Shown here: positions 11,163 through 21,341 of the stretch, one piece after another
Numbering within the stretch: the stretch's first letter is position 1
How the letters are laid out: each line of letters opens with the position of its first letter
Assembly: GCF_003013715.1 (NCBI RefSeq)
Contig: NC_072815.1
Coordinates: forward strand, 1,178,001 to 1,242,000
Source: Candidozyma auris
Taxonomy: Eukaryota > Ascomycota > Pichiomycetes > Serinales > Metschnikowiaceae
DNA length: 64,000 bases
Reading direction: 5' to 3'
The notes under the pieces: generated by a model
Database searches by the model: none
Told to the model about the DNA's origin: nothing
What the model saw: only the letters and a program-made list of their open reading frames with translations
Made by a program: the position numbers and the translations under genes

Positions 11163-12623
11163 ATGGCTCCTCCAACTTACACCAACTCCCAGGGTTGTCC
11201 TATCCCTGAGCCTTTTGCTACCCAGAGAGTCGGCCAGCACGGTCCTTTGCTCTTGCAAGACTTCAACCTCATTGACTCTCTTGCTCACTTTGACAGAGAG
11301 AGAATTCCAGAGAGAGTTGTCCACGCCAAGGGCTCTGGTGCCTACGGTGTCTTTGAGGTGACTGACGACATCACCGACATCTGTTCCTCCAAGATGTTCG
11401 AGCACGTTGGTAAGAAGACCAGAACCTTCACTAGATTCTCCACCGTCGGTGGTGAGTCTGGTTCTGCCGACACCGCCAGAGACCCAAGAGGCTTCTCCAC
11501 CAAGTTCTACACCGAGGAAGGTAACTTGGACTGGGTGTACAACAACACCCCTGTTTTCTTCATCAGAGACCCATCCAAATTCCCTCACTTTATCCACACC
11601 CAGAAGAGAAACCCAGAGACCAACTTGAAGGACGCCAACATGTTCTGGGACTACTTGTGTAACAACCCAGAGTCGATCCACCAAGTTGTCATCTTGTTCT
11701 CCGACCGTGGTACCCCTGCCTCTTACAGAGAGATGAACGGTTACTCCGGCCACACTTACAAGTGGTCTACAAAGGACGGCAACTGGCATTACGTCCAGGT
11801 GCACATGATCTCTGACCAGGGCAACAAGGGCTTGACCAACGAAGAGGCTACCGAATTGGCTGGTACCAACCCAGACCACGCCCAGGAGGACTTGTTCAAG
11901 AACATTGCCAAGGGCAACTTCCCATCGTGGACCTGTTACATCCAGACCATGACCCCTGAGCAGGCCAAGCAGGCTCCATTCTCTGTCTTCGACTTGACCA
12001 AGGTCTGGCCACACAAGGACTACCCAATGAGAAGATTTGGTAAGTTGACTTTGAACGAGAACCCTAAGAACTACTTCGCTGAGGTTGAGCAGGCTGCTTT
12101 CTCTCCTTCCCACACTGTGCCATACCAGGAGGCCTCTGCCGACCCTGTGTTGCAGTCGAGATTGTTCTCTTACCCAGACACTCACAGACACAGATTGGGT
12201 ACCAACTACTCCCAGATCCCAGTCAACTGTCCTGTTGCTTCTCAGGTGTACGCTCCTCACATCAGAAACGGTGCTATGACTGTGAACGGCAACTTGGGTT
12301 CCACTCCTAACTACGTGTCTTCCTTCAACCCAATGCAGTTCCGTGAGTTCTCTCAGCAGCAAGACCAGGAGGTCTGGACCGGTGCCGCTTGTCCATTCCA
12401 CTGGAAGGCCACCGATGCTGAGTACACCCAGGCTACTGCTTTGTACCACGTGTTGGCTAAATACCCTAACCAGCAGAGAAACTTGGCCCACAACGTTGCT
12501 GTGCACGCTGCTGGTGCCGACCCAAGTGTCCAGGACCGTGTGTTCGAGTTGTTCACCAGAGTGCACCCAGACCTTGGAGCCGCCATCAAGAAGGAGGTTT
12601 TGGAGCTCTCTCCACGTAAGTAA
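11163..12623 (+). CDS. CAT1: Catalase (peroxisomal catalase A type)
   Basis: A 486-aa monofunctional haem catalase that converts hydrogen peroxide to water and oxygen. The proximal signature FDRERIPERVVHAKG holds the catalytic His54. The catalytic Asn is in YNNTPVFF (127-128), and the haem-ligand Tyr337 is in RLFSYPDTHRHRLG. The length matches small-subunit yeast catalases. Codon use is strongly biased (TTG for Leu, AGA for Arg), which indicates high expression. The C-terminus ends SPRK with no canonical SKL tripeptide, so peroxisomal import would need a non-canonical signal. The promoter has a TATA box. The gene symbol follows the Candida name and could also be written CTA1. Confidence 0.97.
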   Translation: MAPPTYTNSQGCPIPEPFATQRVGQHGPLLLQDFNLIDSLAHFDRERIPERVVHAKGSGAYGVFEVTDDITDICSSKMFEHVGKKTRTFTRFSTVGGESGSADTARDPRGFSTKFYTEEGNLDWVYNNTPVFFIRDPSKFPHFIHTQKRNPETNLKDANMFWDYLCNNPESIHQVVILFSDRGTPASYREMNGYSGHTYKWSTKDGNWHYVQVHMISDQGNKGLTNEEATELAGTNPDHAQEDLFKNIAKGNFPSWTCYIQTMTPEQAKQAPFSVFDLTKVWPHKDYPMRRFGKLTLNENPKNYFAEVEQAAFSPSHTVPYQEASADPVLQSRLFSYPDTHRHRLGTNYSQIPVNCPVASQVYAPHIRNGAMTVNGNLGSTPNYVSSFNPMQFREFSQQQDQEVWTGAACPFHWKATDAEYTQATALYHVLAKYPNQQRNLAHNVAVHAAGADPSVQDRVFELFTRVHPDLGAAIKKEVLELSPRK

Positions 12624-14219
12624 GCAGCTACAAGCCTACGTGATGTAAGTATGTTTACAAATGCATGAAATTTAGGAATGGATTGTAGTTTTTCAGTTTG
12701 ATGGCCATTCATGGATGTAGTTTTTTTCATTACGCTAGTACCGAATAAGGAATGCGGGGAAGCCGATTCTTATCACATGGACGATAAGCGGATAAGCCAA
12801 CCGCGTCTGTGGCGCACACAAGCCTGTGGGAGTGTATACAAGCCCCTGGATTATTCAAGTCGAATCGAACGTTCTGATTGGCTGAAGCTTATGTCCCCAA
12901 GTTGTAGTCAATTACGAACAGCAGTCTGTAGGGAAGTTGGACGCTGAGAGATGTTTAAGTGTAATCGTAAGAGGGTCTAATTTTGAAGCTTAATTGTTGA
13001 TTATGACACTCAATTGAGTATCTCTGTTAAGTTTTCGCCAACCATCCAAGCCTAACTTGAGCTCCTCAATCAACATCTCTTTGACGTGCCAATGACATAG
13101 TAAATGCTTAAAACGAGCTTGCCTTCGATAGACATGAGCATCGTAAAAGCTATCAGAGGTAGTCAAGTCAGTTTTGGGAATTAAGTCTCCTTCAAGCCGA
13201 TACTTCGAGTATTGCTTCGATTCCGTTAGTACCCTAGTGGTAGACAGTACTGCTAAGTGTCTAACATTTTTGACTCGACTAGCCAATTAGCAAAGTCCAC
13301 AAAAGGTTTTTTGGTAATGCACATACATGAAGGTCAAAAAGAAGCTGAGTGTTACCAACAAGGTAGCGTGGCTGCTTCTGGCGCCTTTGTAGCAATGTTC
13401 TCAGTACGGAATGGCTGCGAAATAGTGGCAGCTAAGGGAATGGGCAGCAGAATGAACGTTATTTTGGCTTCACCGCTCCGAGACAAATTGTCACAGTTCT
13501 CACTCAGATCTGGCCATTGACTTCTTGTAATTCTCAAGCTTTCATATGGATAACTGCTTTGGGCTGAATCGATGAGGAAGGAAAGAAGGTGATTTCAATG
13601 CGTTGGGGTGCTGAAAGTTCAAGAAGCGGAGAGAACACATTTGTACTTCAATTAATCAAATCGACAAGTTGGCTTCCACCTCATGTTATGGTGACCAAGT
13701 TGTGAGAGTCCTCTGAATGTATTCTTCACTTGTTGGTGTAAGAGAGTGGCTGTAATAAATTCCGTTGATCTACGTATGTCCACGGAATATTGATGACTGA
13801 ACCTTAGTAGTACCAGCAACGTAGCCTGATTTAGCGAGCAGTCAAGAAACTCTTTTTCAAATATTTAAATCTGTCCACCAAGAGATGGCACCTTGTTATG
13901 TTCCATATGTGGATTTCGCATCTTCTCTGTAATCACACTCAGTGTATACATATTTGTGGTGATACGCTCCGTTGCAAGTCAGCTAAATTCAAATTTCAAT
14001 GATAAATCGCATAGAATTCGAAATTAGCTTGAGAGACTTCCACTTTAGACAATCATGGATGATTATACAACCTCATGGATGACTGCAAACTGATAGCTTC
14101 CTTGACCTTTGTGGCCCGCTTGTCTACGCTGCCTCTTCTACACCAATATCGTGGTTTCATCGTGAAATCATGCTATTCTGTACCCAAAGACCTATAAATC
14201 CATTAGGATGCTAATCTGT
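12624..14219. other. 1.6 kb gene-free region
   Basis: No supported gene. It contains TTTCGCAGCC copy 2 (13411-13422, minus) and, at 13733, an LTR-like start TGTTGGTGTAAGAGAG with no detectable partner end. A TACTAAC on the minus strand (13225-13231) is not linked to any coding exon that I can build. Confidence 0.45.
13410..13423 (-). promoter_or_regulatory. TTTCGCAGCC element, copy 2
   Basis: ATTTCGCAGCCATT on the minus strand inside a gene-free stretch. It is not close to any gene start, which argues against a purely promoter role. Confidence 0.4.
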
Positions 14220-14363
14220 TTAAAGCTTGGTGGTGTTGCACGAGGCACACTGGCAAGAGGATCCACACTTGCACGATGCACCGCAGCAGTTTTTCTTAGG
14301 CTTGTTCTCCTTGGCGGCGGTGTCGTTCTTGACCACACTAGGGGACTTCGTTGAGCAGCACAT
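14220..14363 (-). CDS. Metallothionein-like small cysteine-rich protein
   Basis: A 47-codon gene from ATG 14361-14363 to TAA 14220-14222. The N-terminus begins MCCSTK and the middle is lysine-rich. The C-terminal module (residues 26-42) has the Cys pattern C-C-x3-C-x-C-x3-C-x-C-x2-C, with Gly/Ala/Ser spacers as in fungal copper metallothioneins. Nine of 47 residues are Cys and none is aromatic. Such proteins chelate Cu(I), Cd or Zn in the cytosol. A TATA sequence lies 48 bp upstream on the same strand. The high Cys content, absence of CTG codons and a TATA box in the right place support a real, highly expressed gene. The metal preference cannot be told. Confidence 0.8.
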   Translation of the reverse strand: MCCSTKSPSVVKNDTAAKENKPKKNCCGASCKCGSSCQCASCNTTKL

Positions 14364-14410
14364 GAAGAAAAGTGGTGTACTCCTCAATGGTTTTGTGCTG
14401 ATTCACTTCC

Positions 14411-14417
14411 TTATATA
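14411..14417 (-). promoter_or_regulatory. TATA box of the metallothionein-like gene
   Basis: TATATAA on the minus strand, 48-54 bp upstream of the metallothionein ATG. I did not identify a convincing copper-response element upstream of it. Confidence 0.6.
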
Positions 14418-14640
14418 CCACTGCGGGTAGATAATCGAGCGCTAACTTGGAGATGCGCCTGCTGCCTGATTAGGCATGTCCACGCGGTAGCCGATGCCAC
14501 CTACTCGATCTGGTCTGGGGTGATTACTGATAAATGATTGATACTCTGCCAATGATAATTCATGATCGTTATTTGATGCCATATAAAAGTTTATCCCGTA
14601 TAAATGTCGCTTGTCCCCTTGAAGTGTACCTGCCCTTCCA

Positions 14641-16206
14641 CTATAGACGATACACAAAGTAGGGACTTTTATCGCCCATCTTGATAAGCTCTTCAGGAGG
14701 CACATCGTCGTATTTACCCTGAGCTACTTCTCGCCGTCTCTTCCTGTTACAGTACATGTATCCTGATACAGCTATCAAGCTGAACAAGAGTCCCATGACG
14801 GCAAAACCTAAGCACAAGGCGTGGCCCAAGTTATACTGGGGCGCATCCTGTTGCCTGTAGAAATTCGACGAGAAAGCACCACTGAAGTTGCCGAGCCCAA
14901 TTTGAAACGCCATGCCAATAGCTCTTTTGTAGGACCCAGCTAAGTTATTCGAAAGCCAGATCACTACTAGAGGGTACGCTGCGCACCCAATGCCAATGAC
15001 GTACATGGCAGCATACTGAGATCCAGGATTGGTGATGGTGTTGAAGCCTAGCAACACGCTGAAACCAGTGACAATACACAAAATGTCGAAGATCATGAAC
15101 GGTGCTCGAAGCCCTACCCGGTCTGAGAGCCACGCCTGAAAAACACACCACCCGGAAGCCAAAGCGTACACGGGGACGCCCAAAAGTTGAGCCTCGGTTG
15201 ACGTGCAACCTAAGCTGTAGATGATGGTGGGCCCGAAAAGGGACATGGCGTAGAGTGGAACAAGAGTCCCGTAGCAGATCATGAGCTGAGTCCAGGACTG
15301 CCAATCCTTGAGCACTGCCCATACTTGGGACTTGTCAGTAGCATTATCTTCACCTAGAGACTTTTCGGGAACAGCAGTGGCCACGATTTTCATGTTCTCC
15401 GCGTTGGACGAGTGCTTGATTTTGTGGGTGATGAAGCGGCGTTCCTTGGGTGTAAGAAAACTGCTTTCGTCTGGGTACATGGGGAAGTACACATACGACA
15501 CTAGCGCAAACACAAAGGTGAGCAACCCTTCGATGATAAAGATCCACCTCCACCCCTCGTACCCTCCAATGCCTCTCATCTGAGAAAGGCCTGCGGCCAA
15601 AAGGCCCGAAAAGGCCCCTGCCAATGTGGCAGCACTGAAGAAGATCGCCTGTCTCACAAGGATCTCCAGCTTCAGGTAGTATCTGGATAACATGTACGAG
15701 ATGCCAGGAAAAAGAGGAGCCTCAAAGATCCCCAAAAGCGCTCTGGTGGCCAAGAGCTGCTTGTAGTTGTTCACAGTACCCATGAGCGTCATTACAATCG
15801 ACCACAACAACATGGTGGTGGAGATGTACCACCTAGGCTTCACATTGTGCAACACCATGTTAGAGGGCACCTCCAACGCCGAGTAGAAAATGAAGAAAAT
15901 CGTCAAGCACATGTTGAACTGGTTCCCCACGAGATTCAAGTCCTCTGTCAAGCCCTCAATCTTAGCGTTGCCGATGTTGCCTCTGTCGAGAAAGCTGAGC
16001 AAGTAGAGGATGGTGAAGAGTGGTAAAAGACGAAGGTCAAGTTTCCTTAGCAACTTCTTCTGGTCGATATCTGAGAAATCCTCTTCGTCCAAGTCCTCAG
16101 GACTGTTCACCGAGGCCTCTTCGGCGATGTAGATTTGTTCGTCTGTAGAGGTGGCGTCCTCTGTAGATGCTGCTTCCACGGTTACAATAGGCTCTTTAAT
16201 TGGCAT
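14641..16206 (-). CDS. MFS permease of the allantoate/nicotinate (Dal5/Tna1) family
   Basis: A 521-aa product from ATG 16204-16206 (MPIKEP); upstream in-frame codons include only a GTG. This is a 12-TM major facilitator of the anion:cation symporter family that takes up organic anions such as allantoate, nicotinate, biotin precursors or thiamine-like compounds. Visible features are an acidic cytosolic N-terminus (about residues 1-65), the first membrane span with the family motif LDRGNIGNAK, the RALLGIFEAPLFPG motif in span 4, the EGWRWIF-EG motif before span 6, and a central cytosolic loop. The C-terminus is short and basic. The substrate is not deducible. An AT-rich element, TTTTGCAACCATTT (minus, 16395-16408), sits about 190 bp upstream. 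Confidence 0.85.
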   Translation of the reverse strand: MPIKEPIVTVEAASTEDATSTDEQIYIAEEASVNSPEDLDEEDFSDIDQKKLLRKLDLRLLPLFTILYLLSFLDRGNIGNAKIEGLTEDLNLVGNQFNMCLTIFFIFYSALEVPSNMVLHNVKPRWYISTTMLLWSIVMTLMGTVNNYKQLLATRALLGIFEAPLFPGISYMLSRYYLKLEILVRQAIFFSAATLAGAFSGLLAAGLSQMRGIGGYEGWRWIFIIEGLLTFVFALVSYVYFPMYPDESSFLTPKERRFITHKIKHSSNAENMKIVATAVPEKSLGEDNATDKSQVWAVLKDWQSWTQLMICYGTLVPLYAMSLFGPTIIYSLGCTSTEAQLLGVPVYALASGWCVFQAWLSDRVGLRAPFMIFDILCIVTGFSVLLGFNTITNPGSQYAAMYVIGIGCAAYPLVVIWLSNNLAGSYKRAIGMAFQIGLGNFSGAFSSNFYRQQDAPQYNLGHALCLGFAVMGLLFSLIAVSGYMYCNRKRRREVAQGKYDDVPPEELIKMGDKSPYFVYRL

Positions 16207-18313
16207 TTGGAGAAGCTTTTGGTGCTGCTGATACAGCAAACCTACCACACTTTATATACGTGGATTTGGCAAAAGCATCTTACTGAGCAGACTCGTAATT
16301 CTTTGAGGAGAAGATCTTGGTGATGTGCTTTGTGGTAGGGGTGGAATTCTTACCTCCTGAGTGGGTGATAGCTCCGGAGGGTGGGGGTGGTTGAAATGGT
16401 TGCAAAATACTCTTGCAGAATGAGAACAACAAGCGCAAAGGGCTCATAATGGCACCAAAAACTGCCAGATTTTTGGGACTTGTCAAGGTAACGCTCGACT
16501 TAGTCATATTGAAGGATCCACTGACAAATTTCCTTTTACTAGCATTCTTAATATCGACCTTTAGTTGGTTGGCGGCTCTAGGTGGAGGGGAGGCGATGCC
16601 AAGCTGTGGGGATTTCTCGTTCTCGTAACAAGCAAAGGCAACTTTAGGAGAGAGCAGCAAGAGAACAAATGGGCCAAGATAAGGCCATTAGGTGATTTCA
16701 AGGCGGGTTTTGGGTGTTTGGGTGTTTCAATATGGAATAGTTGTTGGAGGCTCACCTGATAGACCCTTGCTTGAGCATTGTGCGATGGTAGCACGGCCTC
16801 AATAATCAAAAAACAACACAATGGACAACTAGATCTTTCTAGATGTAAGAAAGCTCGGACTTCGACACGGCTGAGCGTGCATAAAGCACTAGAATTGGCA
16901 TTCACTGAGGAGAAAGCTTTGAAGTGTTGATTGTGTTAGCGGCAATTCCGCAGTGGGAGATATTCCACCCCCCACACAACCCCCCACACTTCCTAGTGGA
17001 CCAGGAGATAAGTGAAGTTGGGTATTACTGTTGATGCTGTCGACTGGTGTTTTGGAGGTTTGGGCGTGATACTCATACCAGTGCCCAGTTCCAAAGATCT
17101 GGTGTCGATGCTGACGTAAGCATGTGTCCGGCAACGCTGATACTACATGGAGCCCTTCTAGGGATCAATTGCTTAGCTAGGTGAAATTCAGTTACGAAGC
17201 ACTAGTTCCCGGATCTTTGCTGGTCCATGGAGGATGTGGTCCCATAGCCCAATCCCACAATGTCTAGCTTTTGAAGAAGTGGTCGGATGAGCGGTAGCTT
17301 GTAGCCCCTCTGAGGGGAGTAAGACTGCCAACAGATCCTATTGGTCGCCTCGTAACTTTGCAAATGAACCATTTGGGCCAAGAATAATGGATAAGGCCAT
17401 TGATGGAGGTAATCAAAGGCTATCAATTTGCTCAACGTCTGTTTGGTAGAAAAAAGGTGTTCATAGTCTAATTGGGAGAAACAAGGGCCCAAAATATACC
17501 CGGAGACCCCTCCAGCGCAAACTGAGCCAGCCCTCCATAGGAACACTGTGTAGTAAAGTATGCTTTACCAATGTGTTAGTAACTGAAAGAATTGACTAAA
17601 ATCCCAGTCAATGTTTAAAATAGTAGAAACATAATAAGAGTACCTTCTTAAGAAGGAGAATCTGGAGAGCGTGCGTAGGAAAGAGAACTCCACACAAGTT
17701 TCTAGACAGCCTCGCCAACAGTAAATAATCTGCTAGTGTCCATCAATACTAGGCCTTAAACAAGCCTACTTTTCACGAGATGTCTGTGAGGCGTCCTGTT
17801 CACCAAAATTCACCGTGACTACTTTGCCCTTTCCAATAATTTCCCGCTAAGTTATTCCCCATTCTCCACCGTTGCCAAGCACTTGGCCGCTCGCTTGCTC
17901 AACTATAATTATCAACACCCCAGCTCCACCAACTCCTCAGCTTCGCCAAACGGCTGCAAATGACCAGAGGCTCAGCACCGTCATATTGCACAATCCCCTG
18001 TCACTCGTTTAAATGACCCCGGGGCTCAGCATGCACCGAACTGTGGGTAGTGTATCACATGACCACAAGGGCCCTTGTCGATTATTCACGTCATTTTCCA
18101 TTTTTCACATTTTTCACCCTGACAGGTGCACCATCCAACCGTACAACTCCCATTGTGTTTTCTTTTTTTCCATGAACAATCGCCTCCTCGCCCGTTCCCC
18201 TTGCTGCCCCTATTACGGGATTGAGGCGGGCTGAGGTTGCGACTCGCGTTCTCACGCACGCTTTATACAGCGTTTCCACGCTTCTCATGCTTCCCGGGGC
18301 GCGGTCGGTACGC
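16207..18313. other. 2.1 kb gene-free region, divergent promoters
   Basis: No supported gene. It contains the upstream regions of the MFS permease and of the 11-mer repeat protein. Three CCCCT stress-type elements (17995-17999, 18197-18201, 18207-18211) and a TTTGCAGCCG variant (17951-17960, minus) lie toward the latter. Confidence 0.45.
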
Positions 18314-18322
18314 TATATATAT
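18197..18322 (+). promoter_or_regulatory. Promoter of repeat protein 1: two CCCCT elements and TATA box
   Basis: CCCCT occurs at 18197-18201 and 18207-18211 (reverse of AGGGG, the Msn2/4-type stress element). It is followed by TATATATAT at 18314-18322, 107 bp before the ATG. A further CCCCT is at 17995. The arrangement suggests a strongly expressed, stress-responsive gene; regulation is inferred. Confidence 0.5.
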
Positions 18323-18428
18323 GTGGGGTGTAGCAACCGAAGCAGCCGACATCAACACTTCAACACCCTACACTTTTCCCTTTTTTGTTCAAACTATCCA
18401 AAAACACTTTTAAACTTCTACTTTCATT

Positions 18429-19019
18429 ATGGCTGATATTGGTTCTGCAATTGGCGGTGTCATCAACACCCTCACTTCTGGCGCTGTTGGCGCCGCCACC
18501 GCCATCACCGGCAACGCCGTCTCTATTGGTGAACAAATTACCTCCAGAGGTGGCCAGTTTGCCTCGGACGTGACTTCGGGCGCCGTGGGTGCCTTTGATA
18601 CCGTGACTTCAGGTGCTGTGGGCGCATTCGACACTGTTACTTCGGGCGCAGTTTCTGAGGCCAACGCCATCACTTCTCGTGCTGGCTCTGTTGCTTCAAA
18701 AGTCACCTCGGCCGGTGGCTCAGGCGTTTCGAGCGCCGTCAGCGACCTTTCGTCGCTTAACTCCCAGCTCGATTCTTTGAGCAGTTCTGTTGGCTCTATT
18801 ACTAGTGCGTCGGGCAGTGGCTCTTCCAAGAGCTCTGGCTCGGCTTCGAAATCTGGTTCGGCTAGCAAATCTGGCAGCTCTAGCAAATCCGGCAGCGCTA
18901 CCTCGGGAAGTAGCTCTACATCAGGCGGTGCTGCTGCTGGGCTTGACGTTTCGGGCTCGTGGAAGAAGAGCGCCGCTGTGGCTGCTCTTGTGGGTGTATC
19001 CTTCATGCTTTCCTTGTAG
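18429..19019 (+). CDS. Undecapeptide-repeat protein 1 (Ala/Ser/Gly/Thr-rich, hydrophobic tail)
   Basis: A 196-aa protein of unknown family. An [ILV]-T-[SG] triplet recurs exactly every 11 residues at positions 15, 26, 37, 48, 59, 70, 81 and 92, giving eight tandem 11-mers, two of them identical (VTSGAVGAFDT). Strict 11-residue periodicity is the hallmark of 3-11 amphipathic helices in synucleins, perilipin-4-like lipid-droplet coats and LEA proteins. A Ser/Gly/Lys-rich linker follows (about 125-172), then a tail with GSWKK and a 15-residue hydrophobic stretch ending in SL. There is no N-terminal signal peptide. A paralogue with the same tail lies at 23792. The promoter has a TATA box and stress-type elements. 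Membrane or lipid binding is inference. Confidence 0.8.
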   Translation: MADIGSAIGGVINTLTSGAVGAATAITGNAVSIGEQITSRGGQFASDVTSGAVGAFDTVTSGAVGAFDTVTSGAVSEANAITSRAGSVASKVTSAGGSGVSSAVSDLSSLNSQLDSLSSSVGSITSASGSGSSKSSGSASKSGSASKSGSSSKSGSATSGSSSTSGGAAAGLDVSGSWKKSAAVAALVGVSFMLSL

Positions 19020-21313
19020 GCGCCTGATTAGCTTGGTGGAAGCGTCGAAACACTAGATATGAACAAAAAATGCTGTTTCTTGTATACGGTTAAATTGACA
19101 ATGACTGACTGAATTGTAGTATAAGCTGATATGCTTCGTATATTGTCTTTGCCTTTGCGGCTGTTTGGTGAAGCCACCAATGTGAGATCGCTCTGGGAAT
19201 CTCATGAGCCACCCTTCAAAGCCTAGGCGCCATTAAAGTACGAGCCCAGGTCTCAGCAGCGGAACTTTGCAAACCCACAGAAGTGTATAGCGGAGCCAAC
19301 TCTGGTCTGAAGGTTGAGCCTCTCTTGATGTCAGCATTCTCCTCCAAATAGATCAGGGTGGACTTTTTCAAAACATAAATGGAACCTCAACCATCTTGGC
19401 TTCTCTTAAAGTGGCAGTAGGCAAGTTGAAACGAGGCACTCATCTCGGTAGGCTGACCAAGAAGTTGCTGAGTCTGGGTGTTTTTATGATACTTCAATCC
19501 AGCGTTAATAAAGTAGCTTTTCATTGTGTACATTAAAGCTGCCTCAATGTATATGTGGGCAATTCTCTGGAGAAGACGTTTGTTGTCACTTTCTCAAGCG
19601 GAAGTGGGAGCTCCTTTCCTAACTTTTAGACTTTTACTGGTCGAGCATCGTTCTTAAACGTATTTTAATGAAAAAGGGACCGGCTTTGTAGAGTTACGTG
19701 TTGTTATCTCGAACGCACAGTGAAAGCTTCTACGAAAAGGCAACTTGAATGTCTTGAAGCGATAAAAGGAAAGTGGTACTGTAGCAGTAACGGCTACCAC
19801 TGCACACGAAGCATCCTTAACTCCCTAGACCATTACTCTAAGAGAGCCAATTGAATTATTTTTGAAATTCAAGTATCAACATCATCTGATATGGAGAGAC
19901 TTTCGATCAGAACTGTGCATTTTTTGGATTATGAAAACAAGCAGCGAGCGAGCGAAATTTTGATCCTAAAAAACCCCTCTGTAAGTAAATCCACTAATGA
20001 ATTATATTCAAAAACTTCGACTCCAGATCACTTTCTGTACCACTATTTGCGACCACTTTGTGGGAATATAAATACCACCCATTTCGCACTTCCCCAGATT
20101 TCTCTCTAGGGCCCACTCTTCTTCTTCTTAGGAACTCTAAACCACCCACACAGATCATTTAATCTCTGAACTCTCTCCTGCTCTACTGCCGACAGCGGCG
20201 AGCACACTGCTTTGTTCATCATGATTCTTTTGTCGTTGGCGTTTCGGGAAAACGACGCTGGTGCTGATTCCCAGAACGCCGAGCGACTGCTGCTGAGAAG
20301 TAGTAGACCACAGCACACATGACTCTACGAGATTCTTTTGGCGGCCGCGCCACCGCTGGAGATCAACTTAGTAGCGAATCGTGCTGGAGAGCTGTTCTAT
20401 GGACTTGTTCTTGATGTGGGAGGGTTGAGTGACTTATGAGAGTGAAGAGGGTGCCTTTTGCGCTTTTGGTTGTGGAGAGGTCGGATTTTTCTCGCTTGAC
20501 TGATTTATATCTCGACTTGCACGAGTTCACTGTGAATTACAGGGCCAGAGTGTTTCGCAGGGCGCCTGATCACCGCTTTGTTGAGATACTGGCTGAGTGC
20601 AACGTGAAGATGAAGTGAATTTTCGTCTTTCGCTGTCTTTCAGCGCTGTAAAAGACATGGTCTCTTTGTTGCAGTTAGAGATGGAGGATAAAGCCGGGTT
20701 TAGAGTACAAGTATATAGATATCGTTTTTCACTTATGGGAACTCTACCACTGGTTCCGCCATCTCAGAATGTTGCTTCGTGCGTTCTGGGATTACGACTT
20801 ACACGATAAACTTTACCTGTTGTCTTCTTGTTGGAAAACGCGTCTGGCATCTCGTTTCAGTGCTGGTCGTGTTGTGTCTTTAAATGGTCATGAAACGGAT
20901 CTTCAAGAGGGTGTTACAGCGCATCCTCTGCTCTTTGGAGCGCTCTTGTGCTTGAGTTATCATGCTTGTGCAAGTAAGGTTGCAAATGATAGTCAAGTGG
21001 AGGGAGTCTCACAGTCGGGCTCCCAAAATCACCCTGTTTTCGATTTTAAACCCTTTTTTTCTGTTAAGCAAGTCTCACACTTATCTCAAATTTGTGCGAG
21101 CCCTCAGAGAAGCCTGACCAGCGAATCTGTTACATCTGTTCCTCAGACTTGTGATACTGGGTCAAACATACTGACTCAGCTATTATATTGTTTGGGTGAA
21201 CCCCATGCCAAATTCCATTGTGTTTGGCGTGTGGTATCGCTGACACGATGGATGTGGGGTATTGCAACCAAGCCCCACGCCATACATTTTTCCTTATTTA
21301 ACAAAAAAAAATA

Positions 21314-21341
21314 AAAAGAAAGAAAGAAAGAAAGAAAGAAA
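21314..21341. repeat. (AAAG)n microsatellite
   Basis: A tandem AAAG run of about seven units inside the gene-poor region. It is preceded by an A-run and by a GTGGGG / CCCCAC inverted repeat around 21253-21280. Confidence 0.8.

Noticed and set aside
11157..12566. 469-codon open frame on the minus strand opposite catalase
   Set aside because: It mirrors the biased codon use of the catalase gene, has no domain, and its Val/Gly/Leu-rich product is typical of an antisense shadow.
12990..13331. Minus-strand frame with GTATGT and TACTAAC nearby
   Set aside because: No ATG exon joins in phase, the only AG close after the branch sequence is AAG, and the frame itself starts at TTG.
13733..13748. LTR-like start TGTTGGTGTAAGAGAG, with a similar TTGGTGTAAAAGAGAG at 8964
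   Set aside because: No matching LTR end, target-site duplication or element coding region; the two stretches diverge quickly outside about 15 bp.
20106..20320. Short minus-strand frame with a plausible-looking SAVEQERVQRLND segment
   Set aside because: The only ATG leaves 38 codons, no splice signals join it to an upstream exon, and two CTG codons would become Ser within the apparent helix.
20769..21314. 181-codon plus-strand ATG frame in the gene-poor region
   Set aside because: Low-complexity Ser/Thr/Leu composition, ends in an A-rich microsatellite, no motif or promoter evidence. Kept out of the gene list.
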